DNA of 64,000 nucleotides from Streptomyces ficellus. GTDB lineage: Bacteria; Actinomycetota; Actinomycetes; Streptomycetales; Streptomycetaceae. The stretch covers positions 36,006 through 100,005 of the forward strand of contig NZ_JAUEPL010000022.1 of assembly GCF_030406405.1 (NCBI RefSeq). Reading direction: 5' to 3'. Of the stretch, positions 33,660-41,379 are shown piece by piece. Position numbers and translations under genes: made by a program. The notes beneath the pieces are model-generated. The model worked only from the letters and a program-made list of their open reading frames with translations, was not told the origin of the DNA and made no database searches. Within the stretch, counting starts at the first letter, position 1. Each line of letters starts with the position of its first letter.

Positions 33660-34394
33660 GTGAACGGTCCCGAGATCCACGTCAGCTTCTCGCCCGACCT
33701 GGGCCTCTTCGTCGCCGCCCCGCGCCGCGCCGGCCGTACCGTCGTGGTGACCGACGGGGCGTCGACGCTCGGCCATGTCGTCGAGTCGCTCGGGGTGCCG
33801 CTCACCGAGGCGGGCCGGCTGCTGGTGAACGGGCACCCGGTCGCGGCCTCGCACATCCCGGCGGCGGGTGAGCACGTCCAGGTCCTGGGTGTGGAGCGCC
33901 CGCAGCCGGTTCCGGGCGCACCGCTGCGGTTCCTCCTGGACGTCCATCTCGGCACGCTGGCGCGCCGTTTGCGGCTCCTCGGCGTCGACGCGGCGTACGA
34001 GAGCGAGGACATCGGCGACGCGGCGCTGGCCGCGCGGTCGGCGGCGGAGCGGCGCGTGATGCTCTCCCGCGACCGGGGACTGCTGCGGCGGCGGGAGCTG
34101 TGGGCGGGGGCGTACGTCTACAGCGACCGGCCGGGCGAGCAGCTGCGTGACGTCCTGGAGCGGTTCGCGCCACCGCTCGCCCCGTGGACGCGGTGCACGG
34201 CCTGCAACGGTGAGCTGGCCGACGCGGACAAGGAGTCGGTGCGCGGGGAGCTGGAACAGGGCACGCGGCGTACGTACGACGTCTTCGCACGGTGCACGGC
34301 GTGCGGCCGGGTGTACTGGCGCGGCGCGCACCACGCCCGCCTGGAGGCCATCGTCCAGGACGCCCTGCGCGACTTCGGCGGCGCGGCGGCTTAG
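33660..34394 (+). CDS. Mut7-C RNase-domain protein with ubiquitin-like N-terminus
   Basis: 244 aa. Three parts: an N-terminal ThiS/MoaD ubiquitin-like fold (about 1-78, ending GEHVQVLG), a PIN-type Mut7-C domain (FLLDVHLGTLARRLRLLG to VMLSRDRGLLRR) and a C-terminal zinc ribbon (RCTACNGEL / RCTACGRVYW, two CxxC pairs). Mut7-C domains are predicted RNases; acidic residues DVHL and SRDRG fit metal binding. The GTG at 33660 is preferred over an in-frame ATG at 33618, which would add repeat-adjacent residues. Confidence 0.85.
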   Translation: MNGPEIHVSFSPDLGLFVAAPRRAGRTVVVTDGASTLGHVVESLGVPLTEAGRLLVNGHPVAASHIPAAGEHVQVLGVERPQPVPGAPLRFLLDVHLGTLARRLRLLGVDAAYESEDIGDAALAARSAAERRVMLSRDRGLLRRRELWAGAYVYSDRPGEQLRDVLERFAPPLAPWTRCTACNGELADADKESVRGELEQGTRRTYDVFARCTACGRVYWRGAHHARLEAIVQDALRDFGGAAA

Positions 34395-34461
34395 CGGCCG
34401 GGCCGGTGCTCAGGGTCTGTCGTGTACGGAGTCCGTCGTGTACGGAGAGAGCCCCCCGGTC

Positions 34462-35049
34462 CTACGGATGCTCCGCCGTCAGATACCGCTGGACGGTGGG
34501 CGCGAGCCAGGCGATGACGTCCTCGCGCGGCATCTCGGCGGCGGGCGGCAGGCGCAGTACGTACCGGGCCAGCGCCATGCCCAGGATCTGCGAGGCGGCG
34601 AGGGCGGCGCGGCGCGGGGCGTCGGCGGGGTCGGGGCACACACCGGCCGCGATCGGGCCGATCTGCGCGGTGAAGACGGCACGCATGCGCTCGGCGCCGG
34701 CGGCGTTGGTGACACCGACCCGCAGCAGCGCGGTGAGCACCTCGTCCGCCTCCCACCGGTCGAGGAAGTGGGCGACGAGGACGGCGCCTATGTGCTTGGC
34801 GGGCAGCGCGCCCACCTTCGGGATCCGCAGATCGAACTCCGAGGCGGCGGCGAAGAGCCCCTCCTTGTTGCCGTAGTAGCGCATCACCATCGACGGGTCG
34901 ATACCGGCGTCGCGGGCGATGGCGCGGATGGTGGCCCGCTCGTAGCCGTCGGCGGCGAACCGCTCCCGGGCGGCCTCCAGGATCGCGGCGCGGGTCGCGT
35001 CCGAGCGTCGCGGGGTGGCGGGTGTGTCCGGAGCGGCTTCCATCATCAT
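34462..35049 (-). CDS. TetR family regulator
   Basis: 195 aa. N-terminal helix-turn-helix: RAAILEAARERFAADGYERATIRAIARDAGIDPSMVMRYYGNKEGLF. Divergent from an FAD monooxygenase across 104 bases that hold four CCAACAA-type 14-mers. The classical arrangement is a regulator repressing itself and the adjacent enzyme until a small aromatic or antibiotic-like ligand binds. Inference from layout; ligand unknown. Confidence 0.92.
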   Translation of the reverse strand: MMMEAAPDTPATPRRSDATRAAILEAARERFAADGYERATIRAIARDAGIDPSMVMRYYGNKEGLFAAASEFDLRIPKVGALPAKHIGAVLVAHFLDRWEADEVLTALLRVGVTNAAGAERMRAVFTAQIGPIAAGVCPDPADAPRRAALAASQILGMALARYVLRLPPAAEMPREDVIAWLAPTVQRYLTAEHP

Positions 35050-35050
35050 G

Positions 35051-35137
35051 CCAACAACTGTAGGCCAACAACTGTTGACACTCCAGCCGAGGCGGCTCTA
35101 CCGTTGTTGCCAACAAGCGTTGACCAACAAGCGTTGG
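35051..35137. promoter_or_regulatory. four 14-bp operator-like sites between TetR and FAD monooxygenase
   Basis: Two tandem pairs: 35051-35064 (CCAACAACTGTAGG) and 35065-35078 (CCAACAACTGTTGA), then 35110-35123 (CCAACAAGCGTTGA) and 35124-35137 (CCAACAAGCGTTGG). The last is a palindrome CCAAC-AAGC-GTTGG and CAACA-AC-TGTTG lies at 35066-35077. The first pair overlaps a TTGACA (35075-35080) that with TACCGT (35099-35104, 18-base spacer) forms a likely promoter for the monooxygenase. Confidence 0.85.
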
Positions 35138-35153
35138 CATCGAGGAGGCAGCC

Positions 35154-36572
35154 ATGAAGGGCACAGCCGGCACGGAGATCGACGTCATCGTCGTGGGGGC
35201 GGGGCCCACGGGACTGCTGCTCGCCGGCGACCTCGCCGCCGCGGGCCTGAAGGTCACGGTCGTCGAGCGCCGACCGCACGAGGTCAGCAATCTGACCCGC
35301 GCCTTCGGCGTGCACGCCCGCACACTGGAACTCCTCGACGCCCGCGGCCTCGCGGACGAACTGGTGAAGCAGGGCACGCCCATCGACCGGCTGCGGCTGT
35401 TCGGCCGGCTCTCGCTCGATCTGTCACGGCTGCGCTCCCGCTTCCCCTTCCTGCTCGTCACACCGCAGTACGAGGTGGAGCACCTGCTGGAGCGCCGCGC
35501 CGTGTCCGCGGGCGCGGACTTCCGGTACGGCACGGAGCTGCGCGCCCTGCACCAGGACGCCGACACGGTGGCCGCCGAGGTCTCCGGCCTCGACGGCGCG
35601 CGGGCCACGCTGCGCGCCCGCTACCTCGTGGGCGCCGACGGCCACCGCAGCACCGTGCGCGAGAGCCTCGGACTGCCGTTCCCGGGCGCCTCCGTCATCC
35701 GCTCGATGGTCCTCGCCGACGTCCGGCTCACCGGGGAACCCGAAGCCGTCCTCGCGGCCGACGGCACCGGCGACGCCTTCGCCTTCGTCGTACCGTTCGG
35801 CGACGGGTGGTACCGGGTAGGGGGCTGGAACCGTCACCGTCAGGTCCCCGACAGCGAGCCGGTCCACCTCGACGAGCTCCGCGGGACCGCCCGTCTCGCC
35901 CTCGGCTCCGACTTCGGGATGCACGACGCCCGCTGGCTCTCCCGCTTCCACAGCGACGAGCGCCAGGTGCCCGCCTACCGGACCGGGCGCGTCTTCCTCG
36001 CCGGGGACGCCGCGCACGTCCACTCCCCGGCCGGCGGCCAGGGGATGAACACCGGTCTTCAGGACGCCGCGAACCTTTCCTGGAAGCTCGCCGCCGTCCT
36101 GCACGGCCAGGCCCCCGACCCACAGGCCCTGCTCGACAGCTACCACCGCGAGCGGCACCCCGTGGGCAGGATGGTCCTGCGCAGCAGCGGCATCCTGGTC
36201 CGCCTCGCCATGGCCCACACCCCTGTCCAGCGGGCGGTCCGCGCCGCCGCCGCCGGCTTCCTGAACACGGTCAGCCCCGCGGCCACCAAGGCAATGGGCA
36301 TGATCAGCGGCATCGGGATCGCGTACGACGCCGGGCGCGGCGCCCACCCCCTGACGGGCAAGCGCGCCCCCGACCTGGCACTCACCGAGGGGCGGCTCTA
36401 CGAACTGCTCCGCAGGGGCGGGTTCGTACTGATCGGCCCCCGGGGCGCCGCGCCCCAGACGCCGGGCGTTCCCGTGCCGGGCAGCGTCATACGGGCGAGC
36501 TGGGCGAACGGCGCCCGCCGCGCCACGGTCCTGGTCCGCCCCGACGGCTACATCGCCTGGGCCAGGCGCTGA
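35154..36572 (+). CDS. FAD-dependent monooxygenase (aromatic hydroxylase type)
   Basis: 472 aa, class A flavoprotein hydroxylase. The dinucleotide motif GAGPTG (15-20) opens the chain in IDVIVVGAGPTGLLLAGDL; GDAAHVHSPAGGQGMNTGLQD is the second FAD/substrate motif; ADGHRSTVRE is the DG motif. Close relatives hydroxylate polyketides, phenols or inactivate rifampicin. The ATG at 35154 has GAGGAGG nine bases upstream. Under presumed control of the divergent TetR gene. Could be for detoxification of a redox-active compound. Confidence 0.93.
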   Translation: MKGTAGTEIDVIVVGAGPTGLLLAGDLAAAGLKVTVVERRPHEVSNLTRAFGVHARTLELLDARGLADELVKQGTPIDRLRLFGRLSLDLSRLRSRFPFLLVTPQYEVEHLLERRAVSAGADFRYGTELRALHQDADTVAAEVSGLDGARATLRARYLVGADGHRSTVRESLGLPFPGASVIRSMVLADVRLTGEPEAVLAADGTGDAFAFVVPFGDGWYRVGGWNRHRQVPDSEPVHLDELRGTARLALGSDFGMHDARWLSRFHSDERQVPAYRTGRVFLAGDAAHVHSPAGGQGMNTGLQDAANLSWKLAAVLHGQAPDPQALLDSYHRERHPVGRMVLRSSGILVRLAMAHTPVQRAVRAAAAGFLNTVSPAATKAMGMISGIGIAYDAGRGAHPLTGKRAPDLALTEGRLYELLRRGGFVLIGPRGAAPQTPGVPVPGSVIRASWANGARRATVLVRPDGYIAWARR

Positions 36573-36720
36573 CCGCACGGCCCGGGCCCGGGGCCGGCCA
36601 CCGGGGCGACGCTCCCTGGGACTTCCGCCGCAACGCCGCCAAAAGCCCTCGCCATGACTGACCGAATCCGGTGCCAACCGGGCGCAGTGCACCGCAGCCT
36701 CAACCACCAGAGCCGTCAGC

Positions 36721-37191
36721 TCAGAAGACGTACGGGTCACCCGTCGCGAGCACCAGCACCCGGTGGTCGTTGTTGGCGGGGTTCCGGTCGGTCGCGCCAC
36801 CGTTCCACGCGGTGGTCACCCGCACCGTCACCTCCTGCGGCGCGCCCGCCGTCCGCAGGGCGAGGATCGTCTCGCGGCGCGCACCGTCCACGCCCAGCGG
36901 CCCCGTGGAGCACAGCACCTCCCGGTCGCCGCCCCACACACAGCCGGCCGACAGATCATGGACAGCGGCCAGGGGCGACGAGAACGCCAGCCGTACGGTC
37001 GCGTCCTCCAGCGGCGACGGCCCGTGGTTCTCGCTCAGCAGCACGACATCCAGCTGACCGTCCCCGTAGAAGAAACGGCCATGGTGCGAGACGTCGGCCT
37101 CGGGACCCACCGCCCCGGCACCACCACTCGCGCCCATCACCGTCGCCACGGCGACGGACACCGCCGGAAGAGCCCCGCGCATCGCAAACAT
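36721..37191 (-). CDS. secreted hypothetical protein
   Basis: 156 aa. N-terminal signal peptide (MRGALPAVSVAVATVMGASG, from ATG 37191 or 37182) and a mature domain rich in beta strands (GQLDVVLLSENHGPSPLEDATVRLAF, then VTVRVTTAWNGGATDRNPANNDHRVLVLA), resembling an adhesion- or CARDB-like Ig fold. Two Cys could form a disulphide. Function unknown. Its C-terminus reaches within 150 bases of the monooxygenase end, with convergent orientation. Confidence 0.7.
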   Translation of the reverse strand: MFAMRGALPAVSVAVATVMGASGGAGAVGPEADVSHHGRFFYGDGQLDVVLLSENHGPSPLEDATVRLAFSSPLAAVHDLSAGCVWGGDREVLCSTGPLGVDGARRETILALRTAGAPQEVTVRVTTAWNGGATDRNPANNDHRVLVLATGDPYVF

Positions 37192-37345
37192 GCCCAGAAG
37201 GTACCGATATGGCCCGCCACTCCGCGCCTCCCCCGCCGCCCGTCCCCGAGCTGAGCGGGAAACCCCGCCTACACCGGCCGTCCCATAGCGGCCGCCTATC
37301 CTGGCCGCGTATCCGCCGTTCGATCACACGCGCGAGGAGTACCCC

Positions 37346-38116
37346 ATGACCGCCGCCACCCCCGTCGCCGTCGTCACCGGAGCGAGCAGCGGTATCGGCG
37401 CCGCCACGGCACGGCAGCTCGCCGCGGCCGGCCACCATGTGGTGCTCACCGCCCGCCGCAAGGATCGCGTCGAGACCCTCGCCGCCGAGCTCACCGCCGC
37501 CGGCCACCAGGCCACGGCGTACGCGCTGGACGTCACCGACCGCCCGGCCGTCGACGCCTTCGCGGCCTTCCTCGGCGGCTTGCCGTCCGTCGACGTCCTG
37601 GTCAACAACGCGGGCGGCGCACTCGGCGCGGACCCCGTCGCCACCGGCGACCCGGACGACTGGCGCCGGATGTACGAGGTCAACGTGATCGGCACCCTCA
37701 ATATGACGCAGGCCCTGCTCCCCGCCCTCACCGCGAGCGGCGCCGGCACGGTGGTCGTCGTCACCTCCACCGCCGGCCACGCCACCTACGAGGGCGGCGC
37801 GGGATACGTCGCGGCCAAGAACGGCGCCCGGGTCCTCGCCGAGACGCTCCGCCTGGAGATCGTCGGCACCCCGGTCCGCGTGATCGAGATCGCCCCGGGT
37901 CTGGTGAAGACCGATGAGTTCGCGACGACCCGCTTCCGCGGGGACACCGAAAAGGCGGCCAAGGTCTACGCGGGGGTCCCCGATCCCCTCTCCGCGGCCG
38001 ACGTCGCCGACACCATCACCTGGGCGGTCACCCGCCCCGCCCACGTCAACATCGACCTCCTGGTCGTCCGCCCCCGCGCCCAGGCCTCCAACACCAAGGT
38101 CCACCGCGAGCTGTGA
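37346..38116 (+). CDS. short-chain dehydrogenase/reductase (SDR)
   Basis: 256 aa classical SDR. NAD(P) loop TGASSGIG (11-18), NNAG (87-90), catalytic Ser141, Tyr154 and Lys158 in YVAAK. Probably an oxidoreductase of the serine/3-hydroxy acid dehydrogenase (YdfG) group, judging from NAGGALG and the VNVIGTLNMTQALLP stretch; exact substrate unknown. Divided from rtcB by a strong shared terminator. Confidence 0.9.
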   Translation: MTAATPVAVVTGASSGIGAATARQLAAAGHHVVLTARRKDRVETLAAELTAAGHQATAYALDVTDRPAVDAFAAFLGGLPSVDVLVNNAGGALGADPVATGDPDDWRRMYEVNVIGTLNMTQALLPALTASGAGTVVVVTSTAGHATYEGGAGYVAAKNGARVLAETLRLEIVGTPVRVIEIAPGLVKTDEFATTRFRGDTEKAAKVYAGVPDPLSAADVADTITWAVTRPAHVNIDLLVVRPRAQASNTKVHREL

Positions 38117-38140
38117 GCAGACGAGCGACGGACAACGGCG

Positions 38141-38172
38141 AGGGGCCCCGGCGCCAACCCGCCGGGGCCCCT
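38141..38172. terminator. bidirectional terminator between SDR gene and rtcB
   Basis: AGGGGCCCCGGCG (38141-38153), loop CCAACC, CGCCGGGGCCCCT (38160-38172): 13-bp perfect stem between convergent genes. Confidence 0.85.
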
Positions 38173-38183
38173 CACGTTCCGCG

Positions 38184-39377
38184 TCAGCCCTTGGCGCAGA
38201 CCACCTGCTTCAACTTCGCCACGACCTCCACCAGATCGCGCTGCTGGTCGATGACCTGCTCGATCGGCTTGTACGCGCCCGGGATCTCGTCCACGACGCC
38301 GGAGTCCTTGCGGCACTCCACGCCCCGCGTCTGCTCCTCCAGGTCCCGCGCCGTGAACCGCCGCTTCGCCGCGTTACGGCTCATCTTCCGGCCCGCGCCG
38401 TGCGAGGCCGAGTTGAACGACGCCTCGTTGCCCAGACCCCGCACGATGTACGAGCCGGTGCCCATTGAGCCCGGGATGATCCCGTAGTCCCCGGAGCCGG
38501 CCCGGATCGCGCCCTTCCGCGTGACCAGCAGGTCCATCCCCTCGTACCGCTCCTCCGCCACATAGTTGTGGTGGCAGGAGATGACCGGCTCGAAGGTCAC
38601 CCGGGCCCGCTTGAACTCCTTGCGGACCACGTCCTTGAAGATCGCCATCATGATCGCGCGGTTGTACTTCGCGTACTCCTGCGCCCAGAACAGATCGTGA
38701 CGGTAGGCCGCCATCTGCGGCGTGTCCGCGATGAACACGGCGAGGTCGCGGTCGATCAGGCCCTGGTTGTGCGGCAGCTTCCGGGCCTCTTCGATGTGGT
38801 GCTCGGCGAGTTCCTTGCCGATGTTCCGGGACCCGGAGTGCAGCATCAGCCAGACCGATCCCGACTCATCGAGGCAGAACTCGATGAAGTGGTTGCCGCT
38901 TCCCAGCGTTCCCATCTGCTTCACGGCCCGTTCCTGGCGGAACTTGACCGCTTCCGCCACTCCGTCGAACCGCGCCCAGAAGTCGTCCCAGCCCGCCGTC
39001 GGGAAGCCGTGCAGCCGGTCGGGGGCGACCACCTCGTCATGCATGCCGCGCCCCACCGGAATGGCCTGCTCGATCCTGGTGCGCAGCCGCGACAGATCAC
39101 CGGGCAGGTCGTTCGCCGTCAGCGACGTCTTGACCGCCGACATACCGCAGCCGATGTCCACCCCGACCGCCGCCGGGCAGACGGCCCCGCGCATCGCGAT
39201 CACCGAACCGACCGTCGCCCCCTTGCCGTAGTGCACGTCCGGCATCACGGCGAGCCCCTTGATCCACGGCAGCGTGGTGACGTTGCGCAGCTGCTGCATC
39301 GCCCCGCCCTCCACCGTCGAAGGGTCGGCCCACATCCGGATCGGGACGTTCGCCCCGGGCACCTCTACGTACGACAT
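38184..39377 (-). CDS. rtcB: RtcB-type RNA ligase
   Basis: 397 aa. Joins 2',3'-cyclic phosphate or 3'-phosphate RNA ends to 5'-OH with GTP and Mn2+. Metal/active-site motifs are present: GVDIGCGM (Cys77), GSGNHF, LHSGSR and SCHHNY, and SHGAGR carries the guanylylated His. There is no archease or RtcA/RtcR gene beside it, so here it works alone or with a distant partner; plausible role in tRNA or mRNA repair. It is followed by a strong terminator shared with the SDR gene. Confidence 0.95.
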   Translation of the reverse strand: MSYVEVPGANVPIRMWADPSTVEGGAMQQLRNVTTLPWIKGLAVMPDVHYGKGATVGSVIAMRGAVCPAAVGVDIGCGMSAVKTSLTANDLPGDLSRLRTRIEQAIPVGRGMHDEVVAPDRLHGFPTAGWDDFWARFDGVAEAVKFRQERAVKQMGTLGSGNHFIEFCLDESGSVWLMLHSGSRNIGKELAEHHIEEARKLPHNQGLIDRDLAVFIADTPQMAAYRHDLFWAQEYAKYNRAIMMAIFKDVVRKEFKRARVTFEPVISCHHNYVAEERYEGMDLLVTRKGAIRAGSGDYGIIPGSMGTGSYIVRGLGNEASFNSASHGAGRKMSRNAAKRRFTARDLEEQTRGVECRKDSGVVDEIPGAYKPIEQVIDQQRDLVEVVAKLKQVVCAKG

Positions 39378-39520
39378 AGTTCCTCAATTCCCCCGATAAG
39401 CCTGATAACGCAAAAACCTCCAGCAAGGTCCGCGAAGGCGACAACGGACCGGCATCGACGGCAGTGCGTGCGATACACATTGTGTCCATCGTCCGGCGCG
39501 GAGCGGCAACCTGTTTTCCT

Positions 39521-39559
39521 TGCCGATACGCAATGCCGATACGGGATGCCGGTACGGAC
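39521..39559. repeat. three 13-bp tandem repeats
   Basis: TGCCGATACGCAA, TGCCGATACGGGA, TGCCGGTACGGAC in tandem at 39521, 39534 and 39547, in the leader of the DUF3558 lipoprotein gene and between it and the divergent rtcB. Confidence 0.7.
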
Positions 39560-39588
39560 CGGCAGCACAGCGAAAGGAGCCCGGCACC

Positions 39589-40422
39589 GTGCAACGAAGG
39601 GCGTACGTACCCGGTGTGGCCGCACTCCTCGCGGCGCTCACCGTCGGCGTCACCGGCCTCACCGGCTGCAGCGCCGGCTCCGGCCCCGACGGCTCCGCCA
39701 CCGACTCCAAGGCCGGCGACGCCGCCAACGCCGACGCCCAGCCCGGCAAGTACCGCACGCTCCTGGAGCCCTGCGGCTCCATCCAGCGCGCCACGCTCAA
39801 GGACCTCCTGCCCGGCGTCGCCCTGCTCCCCGAGGACCAGCGTGAGCGCGCCTACCGCGGCACGGCCGCCGTCACCTACGACACCGACCGCCGCGCCGGC
39901 TGCAGCTGGAAGACCGATGGCCCGGACGCCTCCCACCAGCTGACCCTCGACTTCGAGCGCGTCGTCTCCTACGACCCCGCCGTCAGTGACGACGACCGCG
40001 CCCAGCAGGTCTACGCGGGCAAGGAAGCCGCCGCCGGCCTCCCCGCCGGCCCGCCCGCCGCTGCCGGCGGCGCCCAGACCCCGCAATCCCCGGCCGGCAA
40101 CGCCACCACCGTCACGCCCACCCCCACAGCCACAGCCACCCCCACCCCGAACGCCACCGGCACCATCGCCGCCCCCGAGGGCCTGCAACCGCGCGTCCTG
40201 TCCGGCCTCGCCGACGCGGCGTTCCTCGACGACGTCCTCACCCGCGCCGGTTCGACCGCCCAGCGCCGCATCGTCAGCGTGGTGTTCCGCACATCGAACG
40301 TGATCGTCACCATCCGGTACGGCGAGCAGCCCGCCCGTATCACCGACGTGCCCGACAGCAAGGAACTGCAGGAAAAGGCCCAGGGACTGGCCCGCTACCT
40401 CGCCGAGAGGTTCGAGGAGTAG
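39589..40422 (+). CDS. DUF3558 lipoprotein
   Basis: 277 aa. The signal ends LTGC with lipid Cys27. The DUF3558 domain follows: PCGSIQRATLKDLLPG and GCSWKT, then a Pro/Ala/Thr-rich disordered insert (about 145-195) and a second half with NVIVTIRYGEQ. DUF3558 proteins are actinobacterial surface lipoproteins of unknown function. GTG 39589 has GGAG nine bases upstream. The next gene encodes a second DUF3558 protein; the two may form a pair on the cell surface. Confidence 0.85.
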   Translation: MQRRAYVPGVAALLAALTVGVTGLTGCSAGSGPDGSATDSKAGDAANADAQPGKYRTLLEPCGSIQRATLKDLLPGVALLPEDQRERAYRGTAAVTYDTDRRAGCSWKTDGPDASHQLTLDFERVVSYDPAVSDDDRAQQVYAGKEAAAGLPAGPPAAAGGAQTPQSPAGNATTVTPTPTATATPTPNATGTIAAPEGLQPRVLSGLADAAFLDDVLTRAGSTAQRRIVSVVFRTSNVIVTIRYGEQPARITDVPDSKELQEKAQGLARYLAERFEE

Positions 40423-40532
40423 CGGCCCGCGGTGCTCGCGGTCCACCGCCACCGGGGCCCCCGGTGACGTAGCGACTCGGGCTACCGTGGCCGGACCCGT
40501 GGCCGAACGTACGACAAGCGACTGAAGGAACC

Positions 40533-41258
40533 ATGCACCGATCAGCCCCGCGACTCACCCGCATACTCGCCTGCGCAGCCGTACCGGTGATGCTCGTCGT
40601 CGCCGGCTGCTCGTCGGACGCCGACAGCAAGGGCGACGCGACCACGCAGGCGCCCTCCGCCGCCGCCTCGCCGAACGCCGCCCAGGAGGTCACGCCGAGC
40701 GTCGCGCCCGCGAAGTACACCAAGCTGCCCGACGCGTGCAAGGCGATCACCGGGAAGACGATCGAGGACCTGGTGCCGGAGGTGAAGACCAAGTCCGGCA
40801 CGCCCGGCAAGTCCAGCGACACCGCCAGCCGTGGCAGCTGCTCCTGGAACGGCCTGGATGACAAGGGCGTCAAGGGCTCGCAGTACCGCTGGCTCGACAT
40901 TGCCCTCCTGCGCTACGAATCCGACCCGTCGCTCGGCAGCGGCGAGCAGCGCGCCCAGGAGAACTACACCAAGGAAGTCGGCAAGGTGAAGGCCACCCAG
41001 GGCGCCACCGCCGTCAAGACCTCGGGCGCCGCGGGCGTCGGCAACGAGGCCACGGCCATCAGCTACGGCCTGAAGAAGACCGGCGCGGACTTCAAGTACG
41101 CGGCCATCGTGACCCGTACGGAGAACGTGCTCATCACGGTCTCCTACAACGGCGCCGGGTACGCGGGCGCCAAGACGCCGACTCCGTCGGACCTGATGGA
41201 GGACGCGGTGAAGGCCTCCAAGGAGGCGGTCGCCGCGGTCGCGGCGGCCAACAAGTAG
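40533..41258 (+). CDS. DUF3558 lipoprotein
   Basis: 241 aa. Lipobox AGC (Cys26), then a short Ala/Ser linker and a DUF3558-like domain (KYTKLPDACKAITGKTIEDLVP, SCSWNG, LITVSYNGAG). Two conserved Cys probably make a disulphide, as in its neighbour. Ends before the 14-bp terminator at 41292. Paralogue of the preceding lipoprotein (110-base gap). Confidence 0.85.
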   Translation: MHRSAPRLTRILACAAVPVMLVVAGCSSDADSKGDATTQAPSAAASPNAAQEVTPSVAPAKYTKLPDACKAITGKTIEDLVPEVKTKSGTPGKSSDTASRGSCSWNGLDDKGVKGSQYRWLDIALLRYESDPSLGSGEQRAQENYTKEVGKVKATQGATAVKTSGAAGVGNEATAISYGLKKTGADFKYAAIVTRTENVLITVSYNGAGYAGAKTPTPSDLMEDAVKASKEAVAAVAAANK

Positions 41259-41291
41259 CCAACGGGCGGCACCCGCCCGGCACATGCGTGC

Positions 41292-41323
41292 GGAGCCCGG
41301 ACCTCCCCCGAGGTCCGGGCTCC
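41292..41323 (+). terminator. terminator after second DUF3558 gene
   Basis: GGAGCCCGGACCTC (41292-41305), loop CCCC, GAGGTCCGGGCTCC (41310-41323), perfect 14-bp stem. Confidence 0.85.
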
Positions 41324-41379
41324 GTACGCGTGTGCCAGGCTGTGCCCGCCAGAGGACGGACAACGGGAGGGGATCGCGG

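Noticed and set aside
40450..40466. Terminator between the two DUF3558 genes (CACCGGGG/CCCCGGTG)
   Set aside because: Loop would be a single base; too weak to call.
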